From: Opitutales bacterium
GTDB lineage: Bacteria; Verrucomicrobiota; Verrucomicrobiia; Opitutales; UBA953
NCBI GenBank assembly: GCA_017935025.1
Contig: JAGBIL010000022.1
Span: 29,273-66,634, forward strand
Length of the DNA stretch: 37,362 bases
Reading direction: 5' to 3'
Under the pieces are notes generated by a model that was given only the letters and a program-made list of their open reading frames with translations, was not told where the DNA came from and did not search any database. Both the position numbers and the translations under genes were made by a program. Position 1 is the first letter of the stretch. Each line of letters opens with the position of its first letter. Of the stretch, positions 1 through 7,712 are shown one piece after another.

Positions 1-1097
1 CCCGCAACGAGAATAAATGCAAGGCGATTGCGACGGATGTCAAAAATTCGACGGGCGTTGTAATTAAAACGGCGAAAGTCGATGCGGACAACGTGCAGGA
101 AGTGGTCGCACTCTTGAAAGAATTTAAGCCGCAGGTATTGATCAACGTCGCGCTCCCGTATCAGGATTTGCCGCTGATGGACGCGTGTCTGCACGCCGGC
201 GTTCACTACGTCGATACGGCGAACTACGAACCGCCGAATCACGCGAAATTTGAATATTCCTGGCAGTGGGCTTATCGGGAACGCTTCGAAAAAGCGGGAC
301 TGTGTGCCTTGCTCGGCTCCGGTTTCGACCCGGGCGTGACGAATGTTTACTGCGCCTACGCGCAAAAGCACCTTTTCGATGAAATCGAAACCGTCGATAT
401 TCTCGATGCAAACGCAGGCGACCACGGTTATCCGTTTGCGACAAACTTTAATCCGGAAATCAACATTCGCGAAATCACCCAGCGCGGCCGCTACTGGGAA
501 GAAGGCGAATGGAAGGAAACCGGACCGCTCGAAGTGCGCCGCGAATACGATTTCCCCGTCATCGGAGAAAAAAGCGCATATTTGATGTATCACGAAGAGC
601 TCGAATCGCTTTGCCAAAACATCAAGGGCTTGAAGCGTATCCGCTTTTTCATGACATTCTCGGACAAGTACCTGACGCACCTGAACGTGCTCCAAAACGT
701 CGGCATGACGCGCATTGATCCGATTGAATTTCAGGGACAAAAAATCGTTCCGATTCAATTCCTCAAAGCGATCCTGCCCGATCCCGCGTCGCTCGGTCCG
801 CGCACGAAGGGCAAAACCTGCATCGGTTGCGAAATCACGGGAACGAAGGACGGGAAGAAGCGCAAAGTGTTTATCTACAACGTTTGCGACCACCAGGAAT
901 GTTACCGCGAAGTCAAATCGCAGGCGATCAGCTACACGACGGGCGTTCCCGCAATGCTCGGCGCGATGATGCTCCAGAACGGCAAGTGGCTCAAGCCCGG
1001 CGTTTGGAACATGGAACAGAACGATCCGGATCCGTTCATGGAAAAACTCAACACCTGCGGTCTGCCGTGGCAAGTCATCGAACTTCCCGTGGACTAA
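1..1097 (+). CDS. Carboxynorspermidine synthase (saccharopine dehydrogenase family), 5' truncated
   Basis: The frame is open from the first bases of the window, so the N-terminal NAD(P)-binding glycine motif lies outside. What remains (about 365 residues) matches the saccharopine dehydrogenase-like carboxynorspermidine synthase that condenses a diamine with aspartate semialdehyde and reduces the imine, the first step of the alternative (nor)spermidine pathway. Recognisable segments are GSGFDPGVTNVY, the central LPDPASLGPRTKGKTCIGC and IYNVCDHQECY, and near the C-terminus the conserved SYTTGVPAMLGAMML. The partner decarboxylase NspC is not in the window; the PLP enzyme at 5.1-6.3 kb reads as LysA instead. 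The gene stops at TAA 1095-1097, followed by a strong terminator. The octamer CGGGAACG is rare here, with copies only at 838-845 and 944-951, which fits a well conserved protein. Family assignment is confident; the exact diamine substrate is inferred. Confidence 0.85.
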   Translation, partial: RNENKCKAIATDVKNSTGVVIKTAKVDADNVQEVVALLKEFKPQVLINVALPYQDLPLMDACLHAGVHYVDTANYEPPNHAKFEYSWQWAYRERFEKAGLCALLGSGFDPGVTNVYCAYAQKHLFDEIETVDILDANAGDHGYPFATNFNPEINIREITQRGRYWEEGEWKETGPLEVRREYDFPVIGEKSAYLMYHEELESLCQNIKGLKRIRFFMTFSDKYLTHLNVLQNVGMTRIDPIEFQGQKIVPIQFLKAILPDPASLGPRTKGKTCIGCEITGTKDGKKRKVFIYNVCDHQECYREVKSQAISYTTGVPAMLGAMMLQNGKWLKPGVWNMEQNDPDPFMEKLNTCGLPWQVIELPVD

Positions 1098-1130
1098 AAG
1101 AGATTAAAGATTAGAGGTTAAAGATTAAAG

Positions 1131-1175
1131 AAAGACGTTCCCGTGATGAATTTCGCGGGAACGTCTTTTTTTTTT
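1131..1175 (+). terminator. Rho-independent terminator built from an inverted pair of the CGGGAACG motif
   Basis: A perfect 13-bp stem pairs 1131-1143 with 1156-1168, with a 12-nt loop and a run of T to 1175. Both arms contain the genome-wide octamer (CGTTCCCG at 1136-1143 and CGGGAACG at 1156-1163). It ends the carboxynorspermidine synthase gene. The last codon of the convergent menA overlaps the T-run, so the hairpin probably separates both transcripts. Confidence 0.9.
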
Positions 1176-2103
1176 ACGAAAGGAAAAGTCCGATGCTTTG
1201 CGCGACTGCGTAGAGCAGAAGCGTTCCCGCGACCTTTGCGAGGAGCGGGTTGTATTCCCTCGGATCTTCGATTTCTCGAAGTTTTTTCAAAATTTCGCCG
1301 ACGGGAATAGGAAGCAAGATCATGGGCAAAAGCACCGAGAGAGCTTCCATGCCGAAGCCGAAACGCAGCACCAGCGGCGAGAGAAACATCACTGCAAAGT
1401 TGAATTTAAAAAGTTTTTTTGCCCAATCTTCCCCGAAACGGACAACCGTCGTGCGCTTGCCGGCGCGGGAATCGGTTTCCCTGTCGCGAATATTATTGAT
1501 GAGCAAAATATTGTCCGCGCCCAATCCGCAGGCGAGCGCAATCACCCAAACAAACGGCGGGAACGTTCCCGCCTGCACGAAGCAGGTGAACGCGACGGCG
1601 ACGAATCCGAAAAAAATAACGACGAACACGTCGCCCAACCCGTGATACGCCAACGGGAACGGTCCCGCCGTGTACGCGAGGCAGGCAAGCGCGCTGAGCA
1701 CGCCGACGATAATCATTTCCCAGCCGCCGTAAAAAATGAGTCCGCTTCCGCAGAGCGCAGCGAGCGCGAGCGAAACGAGCGTTCCCGCCGCCACTTCGCG
1801 CGGGGAGAGCCAGCCGCTCGCCGTGGCGCGGGCGAATCCGGCTCGGTCGCTTCGGTCGGCTCCGCGAATAAAATCACCGCGATCGTTGGCAAGGTTGCAC
1901 GCGATTTGGGCAAACAACGCGAAAAGCCCGGCGAGTAGCGCGGGAGCGATTTGCATACCGCCGATGACGGACGCGCACGCCGTTCCGAGCAAAACCGGAG
2001 CCAGCGCGGCGGGAAGCGTCTTCGGGCGCGCAGCGAGAAAGAACGCGTACCTCTTTGAAAAATTCTCTTTCGCGGGAACTCCCCCGGAGGTTTTTCCGCT
2101 CAT
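1174..2103 (-). CDS. menA: 1,4-dihydroxy-2-naphthoate polyprenyltransferase (MenA, UbiA family)
   Basis: MenA is an integral membrane enzyme that prenylates 1,4-dihydroxy-2-naphthoate to demethylmenaquinone. The 309-residue protein has the usual length and about eight or nine hydrophobic helices. The two Asp-rich prenyl-diphosphate/Mg sites are visible: NDRGDFIRGADRSDR (about residues 73-87) and the MenA-typical NNIRDRETDSRAGKRTTVVR in the second half. It overlaps the upstream exported-protein gene by the four bases ATGA at 2100-2103, implying translational coupling. An 18-bp perfect palindrome made of two fused motif copies (1556-1573) lies inside the coding region. No other men gene is in the window. 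UbiA and DHNA prenyltransferases are related, but the second motif favours MenA. Confidence 0.9.
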   Translation of the reverse strand: MSGKTSGGVPAKENFSKRYAFFLAARPKTLPAALAPVLLGTACASVIGGMQIAPALLAGLFALFAQIACNLANDRGDFIRGADRSDRAGFARATASGWLSPREVAAGTLVSLALAALCGSGLIFYGGWEMIIVGVLSALACLAYTAGPFPLAYHGLGDVFVVIFFGFVAVAFTCFVQAGTFPPFVWVIALACGLGADNILLINNIRDRETDSRAGKRTTVVRFGEDWAKKLFKFNFAVMFLSPLVLRFGFGMEALSVLLPMILLPIPVGEILKKLREIEDPREYNPLLAKVAGTLLLYAVAQSIGLFLS

Positions 2104-3338
2104 TTTTCGTCCTTGGCGGGGAGTTCAACGAGCGTAATTTCCGAACTGACGCAGGAGCCGAGCGAAACGGAGCCGCGACTTGCCATAGCAAAAACGGGCG
2201 GTTCGGGCAGAATCGGCTCAAAGCCTCTGCGGGAACGGCACGCGTTCATCCGCAACCAAAGCAGATAATCGAGAATCACGGGATTTGCGCTGAGCCAAAG
2301 CCGTTTTTCGCTCGCCGTGTATTCGGCGTAAAACTTCGGAGCCCCGATGAACTGGAATTTTTCCAGCGAAAGCAGAGTCAGCTCGAACTTTGCCTTAAAT
2401 TCGGGAATTGTCGCGACGCCGACGGCGAGTGCCGCCGCGTTGGCGGGATTGTCGAGAAAGCGCCGCTGATTGCTCACGCCCCAGAGCGTGGCGTTGGCGA
2501 GTGCGCCGGAAACACCGAGCGCCGGGCTATCCGTCGCCACGGGAAGATTAATCCGAAAATCGACATCGAAAAGGAGCGGAATCGGCAGAAAACTTTTGCG
2601 GTCGTTTTGCGGTTCGTCCCATTTTGTAGATGTCGTCATGCTGTAGGATTCGCGAGACGGGAGCGGATTTTCGATAAACCATTTGGCGTTGTAAAAATCT
2701 CCGGTGTCGAGCGCGACGACGGGCGAACCTTCCCAATCGTTTTCGCCGCGACGAAACGGCGGCAGGTAGCCCGCTCTGCGGAGCGCTTTTTCGCTCAGGT
2801 CCACGAGCAAAATGTTTTCGCGGGCGAAACCGCGCCGGATGAGTTCATCGCGCACGGCACGCGTCAGGGCGACCGGCGTGGAAAGCCCTTTGCCGGAAGC
2901 CGTGTAAATTTTCAGTGCCACTTTTTTCTTTTCGGCGGGAACGAGTTTGCGTCCCGTGTTTTTTTCGTAAGCGGAAAAAAGATCGGCGACGGCGGCGGCG
3001 TAGTCGCGTTGCGAAAATCCGGAAAGTTCGTAATCGAACAGAAACGCGCGATGCGTTTCCGGTTTCGCGGGAACGGGTTTTTCGGCTTCGGCGGCGGGAG
3101 CGACCGAAGCAGGCTGAACCGAAGCAGGCTGAACCGAAGCGGAGGCGGAATCTGGCGCGGCGGTCTCTTTCGGCAATTCTCCGATATCGGCGAGCGGGTC
3201 AAACCCTGCGTTCGCGCGGGTAACTTCGCCCTGAGCGATGCTGACATCGTCTGCGGCGGAAAGCGTTCCCGCCCAAAATCCCGCAACGCAAGCGGCAACG
3301 AACCAAATTTTGGAAAATGAAAAATTCATGCCGTCCAT
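2100..3338 (-). CDS. Exported protein of unknown function, coupled to menA
   Basis: I do not recognise a family. A start at 3336-3338 (or Met three codons later, 3327-3329) gives about 412 residues with a typical Sec signal peptide: short basic N-terminus, hydrophobic stretch WFVAACVAGFWAG, cleavage near LSA-ADD. A low-complexity Ala/Pro/Ser/Val/Glu linker follows, with two exact copies of a 5-residue unit (see the repeat at 3104-3140). The mature domain has a segment resembling a Rossmann-like hydrolase or caspase-type fold, with text such as KIYTASGKG and VVALDTGDFYNAKWF, but no catalytic set I can name. The C-terminal half contains long charged strands and ends in DEK. The ATGA overlap with menA says the two are made together, but this does not prove a quinone role. 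Confidence 0.6.
   Translation of the reverse strand: MDGMNFSFSKIWFVAACVAGFWAGTLSAADDVSIAQGEVTRANAGFDPLADIGELPKETAAPDSASASVQPASVQPASVAPAAEAEKPVPAKPETHRAFLFDYELSGFSQRDYAAAVADLFSAYEKNTGRKLVPAEKKKVALKIYTASGKGLSTPVALTRAVRDELIRRGFARENILLVDLSEKALRRAGYLPPFRRGENDWEGSPVVALDTGDFYNAKWFIENPLPSRESYSMTTSTKWDEPQNDRKSFLPIPLLFDVDFRINLPVATDSPALGVSGALANATLWGVSNQRRFLDNPANAAALAVGVATIPEFKAKFELTLLSLEKFQFIGAPKFYAEYTASEKRLWLSANPVILDYLLWLRMNACRSRRGFEPILPEPPVFAMASRGSVSLGSCVSSEITLVELPAKDEK
3104..3140. repeat. 15-bp tandem repeat in a coding linker
   Basis: Two perfect tandem copies of CCGAAGCAGGCTGAA (3104-3118, 3119-3133) and a partial third lie in the exported-protein gene. Read on the minus strand they encode the Ser/Val/Gln/Pro/Ala unit of its linker. 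This is likely a slippage-prone linker that can change length without shifting frame. Confidence 0.8.
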
Positions 3339-3361
3339 TCTGTGTCTGCGTCCGCGCTCCC

Positions 3362-3627
3362 GCAAATTGAAATTTAGCGAAGCGTCCGCTTCGCTAAATT
3401 TCAATTAATTTCGAATCCCGAATTGCGAATTCCGAATGATTACCAAGAATGGAAAAGGAATGTATGGCTTCGAGAAATTCTCGGGATTAATTAACAAGAG
3501 TTGAAGTCTTTACCCGCTACGACGAAGACCGGGAGGTCTGCGCTCCCAATTTTTTCCGCACTTCATTCGGAATTTGGAATTCGAAATTCGAGATAAGTTT
3601 CAATTTGCCGCAGGCAAATTGAAATTT
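3362..3627. repeat. Intergenic cluster of AT-rich inverted repeats around GCAAATTGAAATTT
   Basis: The 3339-3671 gap has no gene. It holds a near-perfect 20-bp inverted repeat (3365-3384 with 3387-3406), a second 12-bp inverted repeat (3598-3609 with 3613-3624), and two copies of the 14-mer GCAAATTGAAATTT (3362-3375, 3614-3627). A third copy of the same 14-mer occurs at 29534-29547 upstream of the tmRNA gene. A smaller GC-rich hairpin with AGACCGGGAGGTCT lies near 3527-3540. These look like dispersed non-coding repeats. Confidence 0.65.
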
Positions 3628-3671
3628 AGCGAACGGTGAACCTGCAAATCCGTTGCTAAAAATGATAGTCG

Positions 3672-3704
3672 AAAAAAAAATCCCGTGCGGTAAACACGGG
3701 ATTT
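3672..3704 (-). terminator. Terminator of the tRNA-Gly gene
   Basis: A 10-bp stem AAATCCCGTG / CACGGGATTT (3678-3687 with 3695-3704) is followed on the minus strand by nine T. It lies just downstream of the minus-strand tRNA. Confidence 0.85.
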
Positions 3705-3711
3705 AGGAAAG

Positions 3712-3787
3712 TGGAGCGGGCGAGCGGGTTCGAACCGCCAACATCCACCTTGGCAAGGTGGTACTCTACCAATTGAGCTACGCCCGC
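3712..3787 (-). tRNA. tRNA-Gly (GCC)
   Basis: The minus strand folds as a complete tRNA. The acceptor GCGGGCG pairs with CGCCCGC, then discriminator T and an encoded CCA (3712-3714). A D-arm with AATTGGTAGA, an anticodon loop TTGCCAA (anticodon GCC) closed by CACC/GGTG, and a T-arm with GGTTCGAACC are all visible. It is a single gene, not a cluster, with its own terminator. Confidence 0.97.
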
Positions 3788-3818
3788 TTAGATTGCCGAA
3801 GCAATAAAAGTAAGAAAA

Positions 3819-3847
3819 ATGAAATGTTTTTTGCGAGCAACTGTCAA
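3819..3847 (-). promoter_or_regulatory. Possible promoter of tRNA-Gly
   Basis: On the minus strand a perfect TTGACA (complement of 3842-3847) lies 17 nt upstream of TTTCAT (3819-3824). The -10 match is weak, and the start would give a leader of about 25 nt. The rest of 3788-4111 has no convincing gene; a 65-codon open frame at 3819-4016 shows no protein-like features. Confidence 0.35.
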
Positions 3848-4111
3848 GGTTGTTTTCGTCGCGTTCCGCAAAAAAAAAGCTCCGCCTGTGCCGTCTTCAG
3901 ATAAATCTCTTGCACCATTTATAGCAAGGTGGGCTTCGCATTCGCACGTTTGCGCTTTCCGCCCGAGGCGGCGTAGCGTTCCCGCGCATTTCGCAAATCC
4001 CTTAATATACTCATAGGAAAAGAGCGTTTTAACGAAGGGTCGAACACTGCAGAGCGGGAGGAAGTTTGCGACCGGTTTTTTCTGCTGGCAAGCGCAAAGC
4101 GCGAAAATTCT

Positions 4112-4996
4112 TTACGCGTTTTCGGAGTTCAGGCGCGCGCAGAGCCCATAGCGCAGGTTGCGGTGCGTGTGCGCGAAAGCGGAAATTCCGGCAACGGCGC
4201 AAACTTCCGCAAGCACGGCGACGGCGGCGGGAAAAATGTCGGCGCGTTTTGCGGGAACGCCTGCCGCGATGCGTTCATCGAGCGTTCCCGTGCCGATTTT
4301 TTTCAAAAGCACTTCGAGTGCTGCGGCGGATTTTTCCGGAACGAGCCGCGAACAAATTCCCGCTGATCCGCCGCAGAAAACGGTTTGAGCGTTGTTCGGA
4401 ACGTTTTGCAAAATTTCTCCGGAAATTTCTTCGCGAACAAATTTTCTCAGCGCCGAAATTTCTTCTTCGGGAATCGGCGCAACGGGATTTTTGAAAAACT
4501 TTCGGGTCAAGCGCACGGCGCCGAGCTTTCGGCTCGTTTCAAAAATTCCTGTGTCGCCGCCGTCGTTTTTAGCGATAAATTCAAGGCTTCCGCCGCCGAG
4601 GTCGAAAATGGCGCAGGGTAGGCGGATTGCCGGGTCGGTGGCAACTCCGGCGGCAACGAGCTTCGCTTCTTCGATTCCGGAAAGAATTTGCATCGGCGTT
4701 CCCGTCGCATTTTCTACGGCTCGCGCAAATTCTTTTGCATTTTCCGCCGTGCGAAAAAGGCTGGTACCCGTAATTGCTTTCCGTGCCGGAGAAAATTTTT
4801 TCGCGGCTTCTGCGAGTTCGCAAACGGCGCGAATTCCGGCGGCAAAGGCTTTTTCCGGAATGCGTTCCCGCGCGGATTCCTTGTCGGGTGAAAGGCGTGT
4901 TTCGCTCAGCGCCTCGAAAATCGGGGTTGCGTTTTTACCTTCGGCGACCAGCAGTTTTATCGAGTTGGATCCGATATCAATCACGGAGGAGATCAT
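4112..4996 (-). CDS. Ppx/GppA-family phosphatase, single-core form
   Basis: Exopolyphosphatase / pppGpp phosphohydrolase family of the ASKHA fold. The 294-residue protein opens with the family phosphate-1 loop MISSVIDIGSNSIKLLVAEG, continues with GTSLFRTAENAKEF and LSGIEEAKLVAAGV, and has the second phosphate loop FDLGGGSLEFIA at about residues 135-146. E. coli Ppx and GppA are near 500 residues because of a C-terminal HD-like extension. This protein lacks it and corresponds to the short actinobacterial/PVC type. It could hydrolyse polyphosphate or (p)ppGpp; the sequence does not decide. It lies downstream of lysA on the same strand but past a terminator hairpin, so it is read through or has its own weak promoter in the 37-bp gap. 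Confidence 0.85.
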   Translation of the reverse strand: MISSVIDIGSNSIKLLVAEGKNATPIFEALSETRLSPDKESARERIPEKAFAAGIRAVCELAEAAKKFSPARKAITGTSLFRTAENAKEFARAVENATGTPMQILSGIEEAKLVAAGVATDPAIRLPCAIFDLGGGSLEFIAKNDGGDTGIFETSRKLGAVRLTRKFFKNPVAPIPEEEISALRKFVREEISGEILQNVPNNAQTVFCGGSAGICSRLVPEKSAAALEVLLKKIGTGTLDERIAAGVPAKRADIFPAAVAVLAEVCAVAGISAFAHTHRNLRYGLCARLNSENA

Positions 4997-5032
4997 GATT
5001 CCAAGTTTGCTTTCCCAGAGGCGGGACTCAAT

Positions 5033-5066
5033 AAAAAAGAGCCTTGTCTCGGACCGGCTCTTTTTT
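5033..5066 (-). terminator. Terminator after lysA
   Basis: An 11-bp stem, AAAAAAGAGCC (5033-5043) with GGCTCTTTTTT (5056-5066), has A/T runs on both sides and can work in either direction. It separates lysA from the downstream ppx-like gene. It does not use the CGGGAACG motif. Confidence 0.85.
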
Positions 5067-5083
5067 GCGTTTTTTTAGAAGGT

Positions 5084-6343
5084 TTAAGCAATTTCGTTCC
5101 GGATGATTTGCTCCAGCGTTTGGCGGCGGCGAATCAGGCGGGCGTTCCCGTCGCTCCCGAGCATGACCTCCGCCGATTCCGGGAATGAATTATAGTTTTT
5201 CGTCGCCATCGCCGAGCAGTATGCACCGGTGCCGCCGATGATGCAAAAATCGCCGATTTCCGCTCGCGGGAACGTTTTTTCCGAGAGCGTTTCCGGCTCG
5301 CCGGGCGCGCAGGAGACGAGGTCTCCGGATTCGCAACAGTGCCCGACGACAATGTAATTTTCCGTTTCTGCGGGAACGCTTCGTCCGGATTTTTTTGCGA
5401 GGAAAATCGGATGTTGTGCGCCGTAGAGGCTCGGGCGGAGCAGGTCCGTCATGCCTGTGTCGAGCTTGATGAATTTGCGTCCCGCCGCGCCGGTGTCAGC
5501 GAGGTCCTGAACGCGGGAAAGAATCGCCCCGGCGTTGGCGACGAGGTAGGTTCCCGGCTCGATTTCAAAGTGAAGTCTGCGTCCGGTTTCTTCGGCGAGC
5601 TGAGCGATGGCATCGCGCACGGGAGCGCCGCAGGTTTGCAAATCCGTTGTTTTTTCGCCTTCGACGCGCGCCACCTTGTAGCCTCCGCCGAAGTCGAGCG
5701 TTTCCACGCTTGCAAAGCGACGCACGAGGCTGAGCGATTGCAGGGCGGCTTTTTGCCAGATGACGGGATCGCTTCCGCTGCCGATATGGGTGTGAATGCG
5801 CTCGAGCGTGAGATTGTGTTTTTTCAGAACGGCTTCGACTTCGCCTGCGTATTCGTGCCAGATGCCGAAAGACGAATCCGGACCGCCGACGTTGGTTTTT
5901 CCCGTGCCGCCGGAGCCCATGCCCGGATTGAAGCGCGCGCCGACGCGCGTTCCCGGAAACGCGTTCCCGTAGCGGTCGAGCTGGTCGAGCGAGCAAGCGT
6001 TGAATTTTACGCCGAGGCGGAGGACATCCGCAAAATCTGCCGGAAGTTCCTGCGTCGAAAGCGAGATTTTTTCTGCGGGAACGCCGGCGAGCATGGCGCG
6101 GCGCACTTCGTGAATGCTCGACGCGTCAAAATGCAATCCGAGGGAGAGAAAAAGTTTGAGCACGGCGGCTGTCGGGCAGGCTTTTATCGCGAAACGCACC
6201 GTCAGACCGAAAGCGTTCGGGAACGCGAGACACGCCGCGGCGTTTGCGCGCAAAGTTTGTTCGTCGTAAACGTAAATCGGCGTTCCGAATTCTTCTGCGA
6301 GCGCGTTGGCTTTTTCTGCGGAAACAAAGGGATGAGCGTTCAT
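5084..6343 (-). CDS. lysA: Diaminopimelate decarboxylase
   Basis: PLP-dependent fold-type III decarboxylase that converts meso-diaminopimelate to L-lysine. The 419-residue length fits LysA (E. coli 420). The PLP lysine is in VRFAIKACPTAAVLKLF, followed by FDASSIHEVRRAMLAG. The HIGSG loop and the glycine-rich phosphate loop LDFGGGYKV are present, as is EIEPGTYLVANAGAIL. The C-terminal CESGD of VGHCCESGDLV and GTGAYCSAMATKNYNSFP are active-site elements of the diaminopimelate branch. These argue against carboxynorspermidine decarboxylase, which I considered because of the synthase at the left end. I chose ATG 6341-6343 because the residues before it do not belong to the family. Eight or so CGGGAACG copies lie in the gene. 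Confidence 0.9.
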   Translation of the reverse strand: MNAHPFVSAEKANALAEEFGTPIYVYDEQTLRANAAACLAFPNAFGLTVRFAIKACPTAAVLKLFLSLGLHFDASSIHEVRRAMLAGVPAEKISLSTQELPADFADVLRLGVKFNACSLDQLDRYGNAFPGTRVGARFNPGMGSGGTGKTNVGGPDSSFGIWHEYAGEVEAVLKKHNLTLERIHTHIGSGSDPVIWQKAALQSLSLVRRFASVETLDFGGGYKVARVEGEKTTDLQTCGAPVRDAIAQLAEETGRRLHFEIEPGTYLVANAGAILSRVQDLADTGAAGRKFIKLDTGMTDLLRPSLYGAQHPIFLAKKSGRSVPAETENYIVVGHCCESGDLVSCAPGEPETLSEKTFPRAEIGDFCIIGGTGAYCSAMATKNYNSFPESAEVMLGSDGNARLIRRRQTLEQIIRNEIA

Positions 6344-6501
6344 AAAAATTGACTGATTACTAACTTTTAGCTCTTTCTCCGAAAGCTTCAAGCGCTTTGT
6401 TTGCAGGGAACTTCATCTTTAGCGATTTAGCTCTGTCGCGTATTCGGGTTTCGTGAGAAATTCCTTGCCGAGCGTATGGCGAGGCATTGGAATTTTCGGA
6501 A

Positions 6502-7683
6502 ATGAAATCTTCCGCGGCTCCTCTGACGGCAAATTTTGCCGATACCAAACCTCACTACGAATTGCTTGACGGGTTGCGCGGAGTCGCCGCGCTGCTGGTG
6601 ACGGTTTACCATATTTTTGAAGGATTTGCCTTTGCCGAAAGCGTGAACGGCGCGGGAAGCGGCTTGATCACGACGCTCAATCACGGACACATTGCGGTGG
6701 ATTTCTTTTTCATCCTTTCGGGATTTGTCGTGAGCTACGCTTACGATGACCGGTGGGGAAAAATGAGCCTCGGTGCTTTTTTCAAGCGGCGCCTGATCCG
6801 CCTTCATCCGATGCTTGTCATGGGCGCGTTTATCGGCGTGGCGGCATTCGCTTTTGTCGGCTTTCAAAAGTGGGACGGTTCGTCGGCTCCGATTCTGTGG
6901 GTTTTTGCCGCGTTTTTGCTGACGGTTTTCATGGTTCCGGCGTTTCCGGGCGCGGCTTACGAAGTGCGCGGGAACGGCGAAATGTTTCCGCTCAACGGAC
7001 CGGGCTGGTCGCTGTTTTTTGAATACGTCGGCAACATTCTTTACGCGCTTTTCATTCGTCGTTTTTCGACAAAAATGCTTGCCGCGTTTGTCGTTGTTTC
7101 GGGCGTGATTCACGCGTGGTTTTTCGTGGGAAATATTTCCGGATACGATTGCGTGGGTGTCGGATGGACCGTTGACAGAATTAATTTCTGGGGCGGGCTG
7201 GTGCGTATGTTGTTCCCGTTTACGATGGGAATGTTGGTTGCACGCACGTTTAAGCCGCGCGAGATCAAGGGCGCATTTTGGATTTGCAGCGCCTTGCTGC
7301 TTGCGCTTTTCGCCGTGCCGTATCTCGTTCCCGTGAGCGGATTGTTCAGCGTCAACAGTCTCTACGAATTTGCCTGCATTGCGTTTGCCTTCCCGGCTAT
7401 CGTGTGGCTCGGTGCCTGCGGAAAATGCTCCGGAAATACTGCGAAAATCAACCGTTTCCTCGGCGAACTTTCTTACCCGCTCTACATCGTGCATTACCCG
7501 CTGATGTACATTTTCTACGCGTGGCTTATTGAAAAGCACCTTTACTCTTGGAGCGGAACTTGGCCCGAATCTTTGTTCGTAATGGGCGCAAGTATTGTCC
7601 TCGCGTATCTTTGCCTTAAATTCTACGACGAACCGATTCGCAAAAGCCTTGCGGTGAAATTTATCAAAACTTCCCGTAAGTAA
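6502..7683 (+). CDS. Acyltransferase 3 family membrane protein (OafA/YrhL-like)
   Basis: A multi-pass membrane O-acyltransferase of the family that acetylates or succinylates surface polysaccharides and other glycans. The 393-residue protein has the N-terminal signature YELLDGLRGVAALLVTVYH, with the catalytic-site His in TVYH, then HIAVDFFFILSGFVVSYAY and FFKRRLIRLHPMLVMG with the conserved Arg/His pair. About ten hydrophobic helices follow, with GPGWSLFFEYVGN in the middle and ELSYPLYIVHYPLMYIFY near the end. The ATG at 6502 has a GGA upstream; a TTG five codons earlier is less likely. It is divergent from lysA. No glycan operon is adjacent, so the acceptor is unknown. Confidence 0.88.
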   Translation: MKSSAAPLTANFADTKPHYELLDGLRGVAALLVTVYHIFEGFAFAESVNGAGSGLITTLNHGHIAVDFFFILSGFVVSYAYDDRWGKMSLGAFFKRRLIRLHPMLVMGAFIGVAAFAFVGFQKWDGSSAPILWVFAAFLLTVFMVPAFPGAAYEVRGNGEMFPLNGPGWSLFFEYVGNILYALFIRRFSTKMLAAFVVVSGVIHAWFFVGNISGYDCVGVGWTVDRINFWGGLVRMLFPFTMGMLVARTFKPREIKGAFWICSALLLALFAVPYLVPVSGLFSVNSLYEFACIAFAFPAIVWLGACGKCSGNTAKINRFLGELSYPLYIVHYPLMYIFYAWLIEKHLYSWSGTWPESLFVMGASIVLAYLCLKFYDEPIRKSLAVKFIKTSRK

Positions 7684-7712
7684 ACGCACGGCGGAATTTT
7701 TTTTTTAAGCAT

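Noticed and set aside
3819-4016. A 65-codon frame next to tRNA-Gly
   Set aside because: Basic, low-complexity translation without start signal or family character.
5084-6343. Carboxynorspermidine decarboxylase (NspC)
   Set aside because: The CESGD and EPGTYLVANAG elements and length fit LysA; NspC lacks them.
6360-6548. Possible leader peptide upstream of lysA (MKFPANKALEAFGERAKS in minus frame)
   Set aside because: It has no Lys-run or attenuator hairpins and no clear ribosome-binding site; it is probably chance.
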